A stretch of DNA of 11,060 bases from Patescibacteria group bacterium. GTDB taxonomy: Bacteria > Patescibacteriota > Patescibacteriia > 2-12-FULL-60-25. A program made the position numbers and the translations under genes. The stretch covers positions 1 through 11,060 of the forward strand of contig JAHIUG010000109.1 in assembly GCA_018817245.1 (NCBI GenBank), read 5' to 3'. Below, piece by piece: positions 1 through 6,635 of this stretch. The notes under the pieces are model-generated. The model was given only the letters and a program-made list of their open reading frames with translations. It was not told the origin of the DNA and ran no database searches. Each line of letters opens with the position of its first letter. Positions within the stretch are counted from its first letter, which is position 1.

Positions 1-44
1 ATTATCCAATCGCAATTAATATAGGAGTTCAAATCAAATATCTG

Positions 45-91
45 AAACCCACCAAAAAGCTCCTATCGGCAATTATTGGTGGGTTTTTTAT
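45..91 (+). terminator. Intrinsic terminator of a gene left of the window
   Basis: A perfect 11-bp stem (45-55 with 76-86, AAACCCACCAA/TTGGTGGGTTT) is followed by a T-rich run on the plus strand, so it should end a plus-strand transcript that enters from outside the window. The 20-nt loop contains bases 58-66, which are complementary to 21-29 (one G-T pair), so an alternative pairing is possible. Confidence 0.7.
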
Positions 92-141
92 TTTGTTGTT
101 TTCGGATTTTAAATGGTGCATCCATGAGTTGAATACACAAG

Positions 142-172
142 CAAAAACCGCACAGAAATTGTGCGGTTTTTG
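142..172. terminator. Bidirectional terminator
   Basis: A perfect 13-bp stem (142-154 with 160-172, CAAAAACCGCACA and its complement) closes a 5-nt loop. It has A/T runs on both sides, so it works in either direction. It lies 20 bp beyond the stop codon of the minus-strand gene at 192-617 and is the likely end of that transcript. Confidence 0.75.
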
Positions 173-191
173 TATCTCAATATTTGAATTA

Positions 192-617
192 TTATTTGAT
201 GATTTGAAAACTTTTTACAACATCTTCAAAAATCTCAGATTCCAAGCATTCGTATAGTGATAATTCATAAATCTTTCCGTCATGTGCCAATCGATAAGTT
301 GGACATCTATCGCCTTCAGAAACTGAGTCTCTACTTTTAATTGAGATATTCATCTCTGGAAGTGGTGTTTCATCTTCTTGTGTTGGCTTTTTAGTTACGA
401 AGAAAAAACCCTTTTCTCCAGTGACTGAATATCCCTCAGGAATATCAAGTGAAAACTTCAACTCTTCATTTTGATAATTAGCTTCAGAGATTTCGATCTC
501 AGGCTGAACTTCTGGAGTAACGTCTTTATTCTGCCAAAGACAAACTCCGCCTCCTACGATAACTGCTGTGATGATTGCAGTTATTAAGATTGTAATGGGA
601 TTTGTTTTATATTGCAT
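192..617 (-). CDS. Small membrane-anchored extracytoplasmic protein, unknown function
   Basis: The 141-residue protein begins with a short basic stretch (MQYKTNP). One hydrophobic segment of about 20 residues follows (ITILITAIITAVIVGGGV), then an acidic linker and a soluble domain of about 90 residues containing FSLDIPEGYSV and ending in VKSFQIIK. The cysteine after the hydrophobic segment is in GGVC, a poor lipobox, so a membrane anchor is likelier than a lipoprotein. The reading frame extends upstream to a GTG at 635 and an ATG at 626. I chose the ATG at 617 because a promoter at 627-654 predicts transcription starting around 620. Composition resembles the PsbP/LpqN-like anchored domains common in reduced bacteria, but I do not recognise a specific family. 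It is transcribed alone. Confidence 0.7.
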   Translation of the reverse strand: MQYKTNPITILITAIITAVIVGGGVCLWQNKDVTPEVQPEIEISEANYQNEELKFSLDIPEGYSVTGEKGFFFVTKKPTQEDETPLPEMNISIKSRDSVSEGDRCPTYRLAHDGKIYELSLYECLESEIFEDVVKSFQIIK

Positions 618-626
618 ATTCACCAT

Positions 627-654
627 ATTTAACACAAAATTGTCATTTTGTCAA
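627..654 (-). promoter_or_regulatory. sigma70-type promoter of the 192-617 gene, near-leaderless
   Basis: On the minus strand, TTGACA (654-649) is followed by a 16-bp spacer and TTAAAT (632-627, four of six matches to TATAAT). The predicted start, about seven bases further on, falls at about 620, only three bases before the ATG at 617. The -35 box begins two bases after the T-run of the preceding noncoding RNA terminator. Confidence 0.6.
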
Positions 655-655
655 T

Positions 656-709
656 AAAAAAACGGTCAGATGTCTTCTGCGGAAAGGAGGAAACGCAGGA
701 CATCTGACC
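656..709 (-). terminator. Terminator of noncoding RNA 1, with pyrimidine-rich loop
   Basis: A perfect 11-bp outer stem (709-699 with 674-664) is stacked on a 5-bp inner stem (698-694 with 681-677), with a two-base bulge on one side. Seven Ts (662-656) follow, so it is a strong intrinsic terminator on the minus strand. The 12-nt apical loop reads UUUCCUCCUUUC on the RNA. Confidence 0.85.
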
Positions 710-916
710 TAGGAGTTAAAGCTCCGAACAGATTGCTCCGTTCGGAGGGTTGCTTCGGCATCCATAACTATACAGCCGTCGCTTATCGCTCGATATGCCG
801 CAAACGAACGCAGACTCTGGCAACTGTACAGCATCCATTCTCGTTTTAACGCTCTACACAGTAGAGTAACCATATTACAGTGTGACCGCTTCAAATGGAC
901 TATTCCAACAAGGAGT
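656..916 (-). ncRNA. Predicted structured noncoding RNA 1, about 260 nt
   Basis: This minus-strand unit has its own promoter (923-951) and its own terminator (656-709). Between them, hairpins are visible at 852-866 (6 bp, 3-nt loop) and 722-747 (8 bp, 10-nt loop), with smaller ones around 770-810. A possible hairpin at 902-921 has CUCCUUGU in its loop, although the predicted start near 916 would leave that segment single-stranded at the 5' end. A 55-codon frame starting at an internal ATG has no ribosome binding site and no protein-like features, so I treat the transcript as noncoding. I see no hallmarks of RNase P RNA, tmRNA, SRP RNA or 6S RNA. Family unknown. Confidence 0.65.
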
Positions 917-922
917 GGAATA

Positions 923-951
923 TTTATAACAGAACCCCCCTTTTCTGTCAA
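923..951 (-). promoter_or_regulatory. Strong sigma70-type promoter of noncoding RNA 1
   Basis: On the minus strand, TTGACA (951-946) is followed by a 17-bp spacer and TATAAA (928-923). This is a full consensus -35 and a five-of-six -10 with ideal spacing. The predicted start is A916. The -35 lies only six bases beyond the tail of the noncoding RNA 2 terminator. Confidence 0.8.
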
Positions 952-957
952 TATATA

Positions 958-997
958 AGAAAAAACGCGCTCGATCTGCCAGTGCAAATAAAGCGCG
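958..997 (-). terminator. Terminator of noncoding RNA 2
   Basis: On the minus strand, CGCGCT (997-992) pairs with AGCGCG (971-966). The loop between them has a possible inner TGC/GCA pairing. Six Ts (965-960) follow. This ends the second noncoding RNA just before the promoter of the first. Confidence 0.75.
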
Positions 998-1199
998 AGG
1001 AGGATACTGGGTAGGAGGGGCATCCTGATGGTTTTCGTCACGGTTCACTTCCAAAGCAGGCTCAAGTACCGCTTCTTCTGATTGCCATGACTCTACTAAC
1101 AGAATCTTGAGCGCCGACTCCGACAGCCCCCATAGGCTGAAGGTGAGAAGTCTTTACCGGCCTGGTCAGGCCTTGTTTCCCCCTACCCATTCCCCATGT
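958..1199 (-). ncRNA. Predicted structured noncoding RNA 2, about 240 nt
   Basis: This independently promoted and terminated minus-strand unit has a clear multibranched fold. A closing stem joins 1188-1179 with 1020-1009 (10 pairs with a two-base bulge). Inside it are a 5-bp hairpin with a tetraloop at 1159-1172, a hairpin at 1124-1139 extended by a GACT/AGTC pairing (1149-1152 with 1116-1119), and a 7-bp stem (1112-1106 with 1066-1060, CTTGAGC/GCTCAAG). Such nested complementarity argues for a functional RNA rather than coding sequence. The 61-codon frame here has no ribosome binding site. I do not recognise the family: the RNase P, SRP, tmRNA and 6S signature motifs are not evident. Confidence 0.7.
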
Positions 1200-1205
1200 G
1201 ATTAA

Positions 1206-1234
1206 TTTATAACACGAATTTAAAGATATGTCAA
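1206..1234 (-). promoter_or_regulatory. Strong sigma70-type promoter of noncoding RNA 2
   Basis: On the minus strand, TTGACA (1234-1229) is followed by a 17-bp spacer and TATAAA (1211-1206). The -35, spacing and -10 are identical to those of noncoding RNA 1, although the spacer sequences differ. The predicted start is A1199. Confidence 0.8.
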
Positions 1235-1291
1235 CCCCAATTGGCACAAAAATGCTAATATTTGACTAATTTAAGTAAAAAAAATCCGGAT

Positions 1292-1360
1292 AGAAAGATT
1301 TCTCCGCTGCGGTCGAAATGACAGACTAAACTGGATCCCAGTTCAAGCTTGATATGACAG
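1292..1360. repeat. Mosaic of dispersed intergenic repeats
   Basis: Bases 1292-1322 are an inverted copy of the TGTCATTTCGACC... repeat also found at 6630 and 9077. They are followed by AACTGG/CCAGTT and TCAAGCTTGA palindromes and a second ATGACA. The mosaic lies just past the stop of the 1364-4240 gene. A run of eight Ts on the minus strand at about 1277-1284 could support weak termination. Confidence 0.6.
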
Positions 1361-1363
1361 GGT

Positions 1364-4240
1364 TTAAAACTTCTTAACCAAATCTTGTCGAAATCCTCCC
1401 CTTTCTCTTGCTTTTTGCACATAAATCCTACGACCACCCGGCTCTGAATCCCACTTTTCATATGGAGGACGCAATGTCGCATTCGGCGTTGGTTCATTAC
1501 CTGGAAATCGTCCGTACTTTGCCTTATCCCAAGCTTCTGGATCATTTAAGAGCTTCTCTTTTAACATCCGCCCTACTAACTCTCGCATAACAGACGGATC
1601 TTCGTTTATCTCATCTAACAATTCCCGCGCAACAGAATCCGGCAGCACAAATTCCGCGGTCATGTACTGTCCGTGTCGCCCATCATAAGTTCGCCAATCC
1701 GGTTGTTGGGGAATGTAATATGTAAAACGAATAGCAGCCTCAGGCTTACCATTTTCAACAGCTTGATCATGCATGACATTTTTGTATTGGCCTGTAAACT
1801 TCGGCTCTTGGCGATCCGGTGTCTTTCCTATTCCCATAAATCCTTTTTTACCCGGAATAGTGACCTGTTCATACACAGGTTTTTTAACCATTCGGATATC
1901 AATCAACTCGTGTAAACCCTGTTTCTCCATAAGTTTTCCAAGATCTAATCCAATGCGCTTATCAGTCTCGGAAACCAATTGCCACTCTATTACATCTTTA
2001 GTGTGTTGACTCTCGTCTCTGCTAGGCTTAACTTCACGCATTCTGTAAGAAATTGCAGAATCACCGGCCACGGCTATTGGCGACAATTCTTCTTTAGGCA
2101 AAAACGCACTAAACCTAAATCCTCCATGCTTTAAAATCTGTTCAAACACTTGCTCTTTTTTACTTTCAACTTTCGCTTCCACTGGCTCTGGTTTTATCAC
2201 GGGAGCTGGTGGTTTTGGTGGTGGAACTCTTGGCGGTGGTAGTGGCCTTCTTTCTGGCACAGGCGCGGGCGGACGTACGGGCACAAGCGGTTCGACACGT
2301 TTTTCCACCGCTGGTTTAGGTGGTGGCTCTGGTGGCTTTTTCTTTTGCTCTTCTGAACGGAGGACTTCCAAAGCCGAAAAGAGTTCACTCGGTTCACCCC
2401 ACTTTTTCACGCTCAGCCGTTCATATCTGGAGCTGTCTTTATCTCCATGCTCAATGAACCTAGCTAACTCACGAGTATCTCTGCCACGTTCCTTCCGGAA
2501 TCCCGGGATCCAAACCAACTCACCCGTATCACCGCTTTGTTTGAGAGCTTGTAAAAACTTGGGTATATCACCGCTGGTTTTTATTTCACCTTCTGCTGAT
2601 CCTGGAGGGTAATTTACAAATGTCTGCGTGCTATAGTCAGCCAATATAGTTTCCGCAGAACGTGCAACGAATATATTCAACAAATGCTTAGCCTTAGGCC
2701 CCAATGCAACACCGGCGTGCAATATGGCTTCTACAAATACTCTGGGTGCAAGGTGCCCCTGTTTTAAAAGTTCAAAATACTTATTATCTTTATTTATGGA
2801 GAAAGTTAAACTGCCACCACCATCACTTGCCCTACCTGCAGCATCTGCAGTGGGGTTGCATATTGCGTATGAAACCAGTTGTTTTTCTTGATCCTCTGGA
2901 TGATCCAAGATAAGCATTGGTCGGACGCCGCGCTCCAATACAAAATTCTGATAGCGCGGCATAAGGACCGCAGGGGGATGTCCCTCTTTCATCCCTTCGG
3001 GCAATGCCTTGACGGCTTTTTTCCCCAGATCTCCTAGATCGAGATCCGGACTCTTTGAACAAACCGTATAAACAGTAAAATCCTCATCTTGGTGATGGGT
3101 CTTTCCTTCAACATTCACAAAATCCAAGTCAGGCATGACGCCCAAAGTCACTTCATCAATTTGTTCTTTGACCTTTTTTTCCTCATCCAGAGGTTCTCTA
3201 TAATATTTATAACTCTCATCCTCAGTCTTCCAAACTTCGGCAATTCGTTTCTTAATAATTTTAGTCGCTTTTTCTACGGCAGTTTCAGGCCGTCCAACAG
3301 GCTTTTCAACAACTGGCTCAGGTGGTGGCTCTGGTGGCTTTGGCAGCGGATCCCTATAAACATCCTTATTTCCTTGCTCAATAAAACTTCGTAACTGAGT
3401 TCTATGGTGGCCCCAGGGATCACTCATCCCCGGAACGTTACTGAATGTACCTGTGCCCCCACTCTGTTCAAGTGTTTGTATAAATCCAGATACATCTTTG
3501 CTGGTTTTCACCTGCCCTTCAGCGGATCCTCCGGGATAACTCACTGTGGTCTGCGTACTATAATCAGCCAACATAACATCACCTGTGCCCGCTCCAATTA
3601 TTCCAAATAAATGCTTGGCTTGCGGCCCCAATGCAACACCGGCATGCAATATAGCTATTATAAACTCCCTAGGCATCAATTTACCTTGTTTCAAAAGATC
3701 GTAATACTCATTATCTTTATCTATTGAAAAAACTAGTTGTGATCCTCCATCAGCATATCTACCATCCACATCTCTTGCAGGATTATAGATTGCGTAGGTT
3801 ACAATCTGTTTTTTATCATCCTCAGGATGATCAACGCTAATCATCGAACGAATACCTCGTTCAAAAAATTGTTGACTTTGAGGAAAAATACCCGAAATAC
3901 CAGGCGGAAAGTTTTTATTTTTATATATATGTGTAGCTTTCATCTCATCAGGCAGATTGGCGATGATTTTTTTCCCCAAGGCTTCGAGTCGAGGATCAGC
4001 GCTCTCTGACCAAATGATATAGCTTTCCCAATCATCTTTTGTCAAATGAGCTTTTGCCTGCACAGTTACAAAACCCAAATCCGGCATGACGTCAACCGTC
4101 ATTTTATCTAAACGCTCTTTGGTTTCCGAATCAAATCGCTCTTTGTATTCGTCAGTTCGCGCATTCCAAAAATCCGCAATCATTTGTTCCTGAGTTTTTG
4201 GCTCAGCTGGCTCCGAACCGATTCTTGTATCAGATTTCAT
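1364..4240 (-). CDS. Large protein with duplicated domain and proline-rich linkers, unknown function
   Basis: The protein has 958 residues, with no signal peptide and no membrane segment, so it is probably cytoplasmic. Two homologous domains lie at residues about 40-290 and 350-600. They share VMPDLxFVxV, DHPED..KQ, ILHAGVALGP, LADYSTQT and GSAEG in the same order, offset by 309-317 residues. Proline-rich linkers (about 298-312 and 636-690) separate them from each other and from an unrelated C-terminal domain (about 695-958). The two copies still share a 20-bp identical DNA segment (2697-2716 and 3624-3643), so the duplication is fairly recent or has been homogenised. The start is the ATG at 4240, placed six bases after a perfect TATAAT. 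It follows the murG unit on the same strand but is separated from it by a mobile element. I do not recognise a family or any catalytic motif. Confidence 0.85.
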   Translation of the reverse strand: MKSDTRIGSEPAEPKTQEQMIADFWNARTDEYKERFDSETKERLDKMTVDVMPDLGFVTVQAKAHLTKDDWESYIIWSESADPRLEALGKKIIANLPDEMKATHIYKNKNFPPGISGIFPQSQQFFERGIRSMISVDHPEDDKKQIVTYAIYNPARDVDGRYADGGSQLVFSIDKDNEYYDLLKQGKLMPREFIIAILHAGVALGPQAKHLFGIIGAGTGDVMLADYSTQTTVSYPGGSAEGQVKTSKDVSGFIQTLEQSGGTGTFSNVPGMSDPWGHHRTQLRSFIEQGNKDVYRDPLPKPPEPPPEPVVEKPVGRPETAVEKATKIIKKRIAEVWKTEDESYKYYREPLDEEKKVKEQIDEVTLGVMPDLDFVNVEGKTHHQDEDFTVYTVCSKSPDLDLGDLGKKAVKALPEGMKEGHPPAVLMPRYQNFVLERGVRPMLILDHPEDQEKQLVSYAICNPTADAAGRASDGGGSLTFSINKDNKYFELLKQGHLAPRVFVEAILHAGVALGPKAKHLLNIFVARSAETILADYSTQTFVNYPPGSAEGEIKTSGDIPKFLQALKQSGDTGELVWIPGFRKERGRDTRELARFIEHGDKDSSRYERLSVKKWGEPSELFSALEVLRSEEQKKKPPEPPPKPAVEKRVEPLVPVRPPAPVPERRPLPPPRVPPPKPPAPVIKPEPVEAKVESKKEQVFEQILKHGGFRFSAFLPKEELSPIAVAGDSAISYRMREVKPSRDESQHTKDVIEWQLVSETDKRIGLDLGKLMEKQGLHELIDIRMVKKPVYEQVTIPGKKGFMGIGKTPDRQEPKFTGQYKNVMHDQAVENGKPEAAIRFTYYIPQQPDWRTYDGRHGQYMTAEFVLPDSVARELLDEINEDPSVMRELVGRMLKEKLLNDPEAWDKAKYGRFPGNEPTPNATLRPPYEKWDSEPGGRRIYVQKARERGGFRQDLVKKF

Positions 4241-4246
4241 ATTTGC

Positions 4247-4252
4247 ATTATA
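4247..4252 (-). promoter_or_regulatory. Perfect -10 box for a leaderless mRNA of the 958-residue protein
   Basis: TATAAT on the minus strand is followed by six bases and then the ATG at 4240, so transcription is predicted to start at or near the A of the start codon. No convincing -35 is visible at 16-18 bp. The box lies inside the 33-bp direct repeat derived from the end of murG: its TATAA is the last codon and stop region of the copied murG tail. Confidence 0.5.
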
Positions 4253-4280
4253 GCAGCTTCAACCAAACCCAGGCCAAAGC
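4248..4280 (-). repeat. 33-bp direct repeat: extra copy of the murG 3' end
   Basis: This segment matches 4394-4426 at 31 of 33 positions. The second copy is the real end of murG, coding ALAWVWLKLL and stop. The first copy would encode the same ten residues and stop, but stands alone upstream of the next gene. The two differences are both C/T and synonymous. The repeats flank the palindromic element at 4287-4389. Confidence 0.85.
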
Positions 4281-4286
4281 ACACAG

Positions 4287-4389
4287 GGGGTCGTATCTTG
4301 AATTCTGCATTTTGACAGGGTGATTCTTTGAAATATCAACATTTTAAATATTTTTAATTTTGAAAATGCAGAATACAAGATACGACCCC
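4287..4389. mobile_element. Non-autonomous palindromic element (MITE/REP-like)
   Basis: Two 27-bp terminal inverted repeats (4287-4313 and 4363-4389, beginning GGGGTCGTATCTTG) match at 26 of 27 positions and enclose 49 bp of AT-rich sequence with no ORF. The element sits between copies of a 33-bp direct repeat. The structure fits a miniature element moved in trans by a transposase encoded elsewhere, for example a REP-associated Y1 or a TIR-recognising enzyme. Which class is not visible from the sequence. Confidence 0.7.
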
Positions 4390-4393
4390 TATT

Positions 4394-5455
4394 TTATAGT
4401 AGTTTCAACCAAACCCAGGCCAAAGCGCTGCCATCATCAACTGGCATGGCGGTACTAACCTTTTGCTTCAGTTCTTCTCGCGCTCCTTCATCTTTCAAAA
4501 AATATTCAATTTGTTTTTTCAGTCTTTCCGAAAAATCATTGCCCTGCATTACAACAGCAAATGGCACGCGCCGAACATTATTCACTTGATGACTGTTTGG
4601 AATTGGAACGAGGATGGCAGGTTTTTCTAAACAAACCAGATCCGCGATCCCGCCCATGCCGGCGCGTGAAACAACAAGATCCGCGGCCGCGTAAGCTTTT
4701 AACATCTGATTTTCATCTAGAAACTCGTGAGCCACGTAGTCCTGACTCCTGCGTCCCGGGTACTGCGACCTTCCTTTTCCTTTGCCTGTGAGATGGATTA
4801 TCTGCGTAAGCCGTAACAAATCTCCTAAACATTTCCAAACTCCATCATTTAAATATTTTGCGCCAGTTCCGCCACCAACTATCAAGACAATCGGCCTTTC
4901 AGGATCAAGTCCGAAAAAAGTTGCGGCATCATGTTTTGTCGGTGGAATGGAATTAGCAAAACGACACGGTGTGGCAACTTGCCAGCTCCTCACGTCTTTA
5001 AAAGGCAAGAAGTCATATTCAAAAGAGGTTGTCACAGATTGGCAAAGCGCAGCCACAGTTTTGTTTGCCAGTCCGGGTTCAGCATCCAATTGATGAATCG
5101 CGCACGGAATTTCTTTGAGCCAAGCAGCTTTAAAAATTGGAACGCCGGTAAATCCGCCTGCTGAAACTACAAGGGATGGTTTTATTTTTGCAATTATACG
5201 TTTTGAAGATAAGTGAGCACGCCAAAAATCCAATGGCCAGGTAATCCATCGCAAGCTCGGATATCGTGGAACTTTTGCAACCGGAATTTCAAAAAAAGGA
5301 ATCTCTTCTTTTTCCAAAACGTTCTGTTCAGGACCATTCGGAGTACCCGCCCATGCGAATTCCAAATCCGGTCGCTTTTTTTTCATCTGCCGTAAAACAG
5401 CGATAAGCGGTGTTACCGGTCCCATTGTTCCGCCTCCTGTAAATAAAATAGTCAT
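4394..5455 (-). CDS. murG: UDP-GlcNAc:lipid I N-acetylglucosaminyltransferase MurG
   Basis: MurG adds GlcNAc from UDP-GlcNAc to lipid I on the inner face of the membrane, giving lipid II. The 353-residue length is normal for this GT-B glycosyltransferase. Visible motifs are the N-terminal G-loop (ILFTGGGTMGPVTPL), the second glycine motif VSAGGFTGVP, HQLDAEPGLANK (usually HEQN..PG..N), the C-terminal domain loop GGGTGA, and the donor-binding region SRAGMGGIADLV...VPIPNSHQVNN. The usual G-loop TGGH is TMGP here, so the conserved histidine is missing, and the acidic donor-binding residue appears as Asp. I chose the ATG at 5455 by homology. The frame extends to an ATG at 5464, but that lies in a dispersed repeat. 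It is the last gene of the mraY-ftsW-murG cluster, 46 bp after ftsW. No Shine-Dalgarno sequence is visible. Confidence 0.9.
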   Translation of the reverse strand: MTILFTGGGTMGPVTPLIAVLRQMKKKRPDLEFAWAGTPNGPEQNVLEKEEIPFFEIPVAKVPRYPSLRWITWPLDFWRAHLSSKRIIAKIKPSLVVSAGGFTGVPIFKAAWLKEIPCAIHQLDAEPGLANKTVAALCQSVTTSFEYDFLPFKDVRSWQVATPCRFANSIPPTKHDAATFFGLDPERPIVLIVGGGTGAKYLNDGVWKCLGDLLRLTQIIHLTGKGKGRSQYPGRRSQDYVAHEFLDENQMLKAYAAADLVVSRAGMGGIADLVCLEKPAILVPIPNSHQVNNVRRVPFAVVMQGNDFSERLKKQIEYFLKDEGAREELKQKVSTAMPVDDGSALAWVWLKLL

Positions 5456-5462
5456 ATTTAGC

Positions 5463-5494
5463 ATTCAGTATACAGTATACGGTATTCAGTATAC
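5463..5494. repeat. GTATAC-rich dispersed repeat between ftsW and murG
   Basis: Two exact copies of ATTCAGTATAC (5463-5473 and 5484-5494) flank further GTATAC palindromes and fill most of the 46-bp gap. Read on the minus strand, the repeat supplies TATACT, a five-of-six -10 box, about 11 bases before the murG start, so it could act as a promoter as well. Confidence 0.55.
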
Positions 5495-5501
5495 TCAATA
5501 C

Positions 5502-6635
5502 TTATCTTTGTTGACGTGAGATCGACGCGACCATACCACAGCCCACGCAAAGCGCGATAAATGCTGAGCTGCCATAACTGACGAACGGCAAAGTCACACC
5601 AGTCATTGGCACAAGACCGATCATTGAACCAATATTAAAAAAAGACTGCAGGGCAATCCAACCGCCGATACCGGTTGCCAAAAACGTTCCAAATTCATCT
5701 GACGAGTTTCTGGCAATTGAAAAACATTTCCAGACCAAAGCGCCGAGTGCCACTATAAATAATAGCATGATAAAAAATCCCATCTCTTCTGCCATGACTG
5801 CGAAAACAGAATCACCGGCTACTTCCGGCAAATATAAATACTTTTGCCGCGAGTGACCATATCCAAGTCCGAATAATCCGCCTGATCCTATTGCGAGAAA
5901 TGCTTGATTAATATGATACCCAATCCCCTGCGGATCCAGTTCCGGATGGAGAAATGTCATAAACCGAGCAGCGCGATAAGGAGTGAGCTTTATTAATATA
6001 GCAACCAGTCCAACGCCTGCCGCTCCTAAACCCATAAACCAAACAAACGGAGCGCCAGCTATAAAATATGTAAGCAGCGCAGAGCCGGCGATCACAATCA
6101 TAGATCCCGTATTTGGCTGAACAACTAAAAGAAACATTACAACGCCCAAAATGGAAAGGAACGGAACAAGTCCGCGCTCCACAGTCTTTGCATCTCCACC
6201 GCTTCTGGAGGCAAGCCACGCAGCCACATAAAGGAGAAATGTTACCTTAACAAGTTCAGACGGCTGAAAACCGAATGGTCCCAAATTTACCCAACGAGAC
6301 GATCCGCCGATTGTTACGCCAAGCCCAGGAATAAAAACCAAAATCAGCAACAGGATACTGATAATAAGTGCGGGCATGGCGAGTTTTCTAAGTTTGCGAT
6401 AATCAATTATCGTGAAAAGAGCGAAAAGCACGGTGCCTGGCAAAAGTCCTTTTGTGAGTTGATTTTTTAAAAAATAAAGACTGTCACCGAATTTTTGATA
6501 ACCCAACGGCCCGCTGGCTGACGTCAGCATTACCAGCCCAAAAACAGTTAATCCGGCGATTAGCCAAATCAGAACCTTATCCGGTGGGCATAGTTTTCTC
6601 ATTAGGTCTACGAAATTACGAATTGATTCTGTCAT
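5502..6635 (-). CDS. ftsW: Septal peptidoglycan glycosyltransferase FtsW (SEDS family)
   Basis: FtsW polymerises lipid II into glycan strands at the division site, together with a class B penicillin-binding protein. The 377-residue frame has about ten hydrophobic segments and the SEDS signatures GSSRWVNLGPFGFQPSELVK, the catalytic-loop Asp in EVAGDSVFAVMAEEMG, and NIGSMIGLVPMTGVTLPFVSYGSS near the C-terminus. RodA is the main alternative, but its place between mraY and murG favours FtsW. The start is uncertain. The ATG at 6635 falls inside a dispersed palindromic repeat, and an internal ATG at 6602 (MRKLCPPDKV) would place the start where FtsW proteins usually begin. Neither has a Shine-Dalgarno sequence. 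Confidence 0.92.
   Translation of the reverse strand: MTESIRNFVDLMRKLCPPDKVLIWLIAGLTVFGLVMLTSASGPLGYQKFGDSLYFLKNQLTKGLLPGTVLFALFTIIDYRKLRKLAMPALIISILLLILVFIPGLGVTIGGSSRWVNLGPFGFQPSELVKVTFLLYVAAWLASRSGGDAKTVERGLVPFLSILGVVMFLLVVQPNTGSMIVIAGSALLTYFIAGAPFVWFMGLGAAGVGLVAILIKLTPYRAARFMTFLHPELDPQGIGYHINQAFLAIGSGGLFGLGYGHSRQKYLYLPEVAGDSVFAVMAEEMGFFIMLLFIVALGALVWKCFSIARNSSDEFGTFLATGIGGWIALQSFFNIGSMIGLVPMTGVTLPFVSYGSSAFIALCVGCGMVASISRQQR

Noticed and set aside
500..560. Lipoprotein signal in the 192-617 protein
   Set aside because: The cysteine context GGVC does not fit the lipobox, and residues after it do not suggest cleavage there.
709..1041. 110-residue minus-strand frame as a gene
   Set aside because: It spans the RNA 2 terminator and the RNA 1 promoter, has no ribosome binding site, and its sequence reads as low-quality, Cys/Arg/Ser-rich shadow translation.
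958..1199. Noncoding RNA 2 as RNase P, SRP, tmRNA or 6S RNA
   Set aside because: I looked for GAGGAAAGTCC and ACAGAA (RNase P), GGAAGGAAGCAG (SRP), a T-arm GGTTCGA with tag frame (tmRNA) and the long single hairpin with central bubble (6S). None is evident. A weak likeness to part of RNase P (GTGACGAA) was not enough.
1062..1247. 61-residue minus-strand frame as a gene
   Set aside because: It begins upstream of the -35 box of the noncoding RNA 2 promoter and runs through the hairpins of RNA 2. There are no protein-like features.
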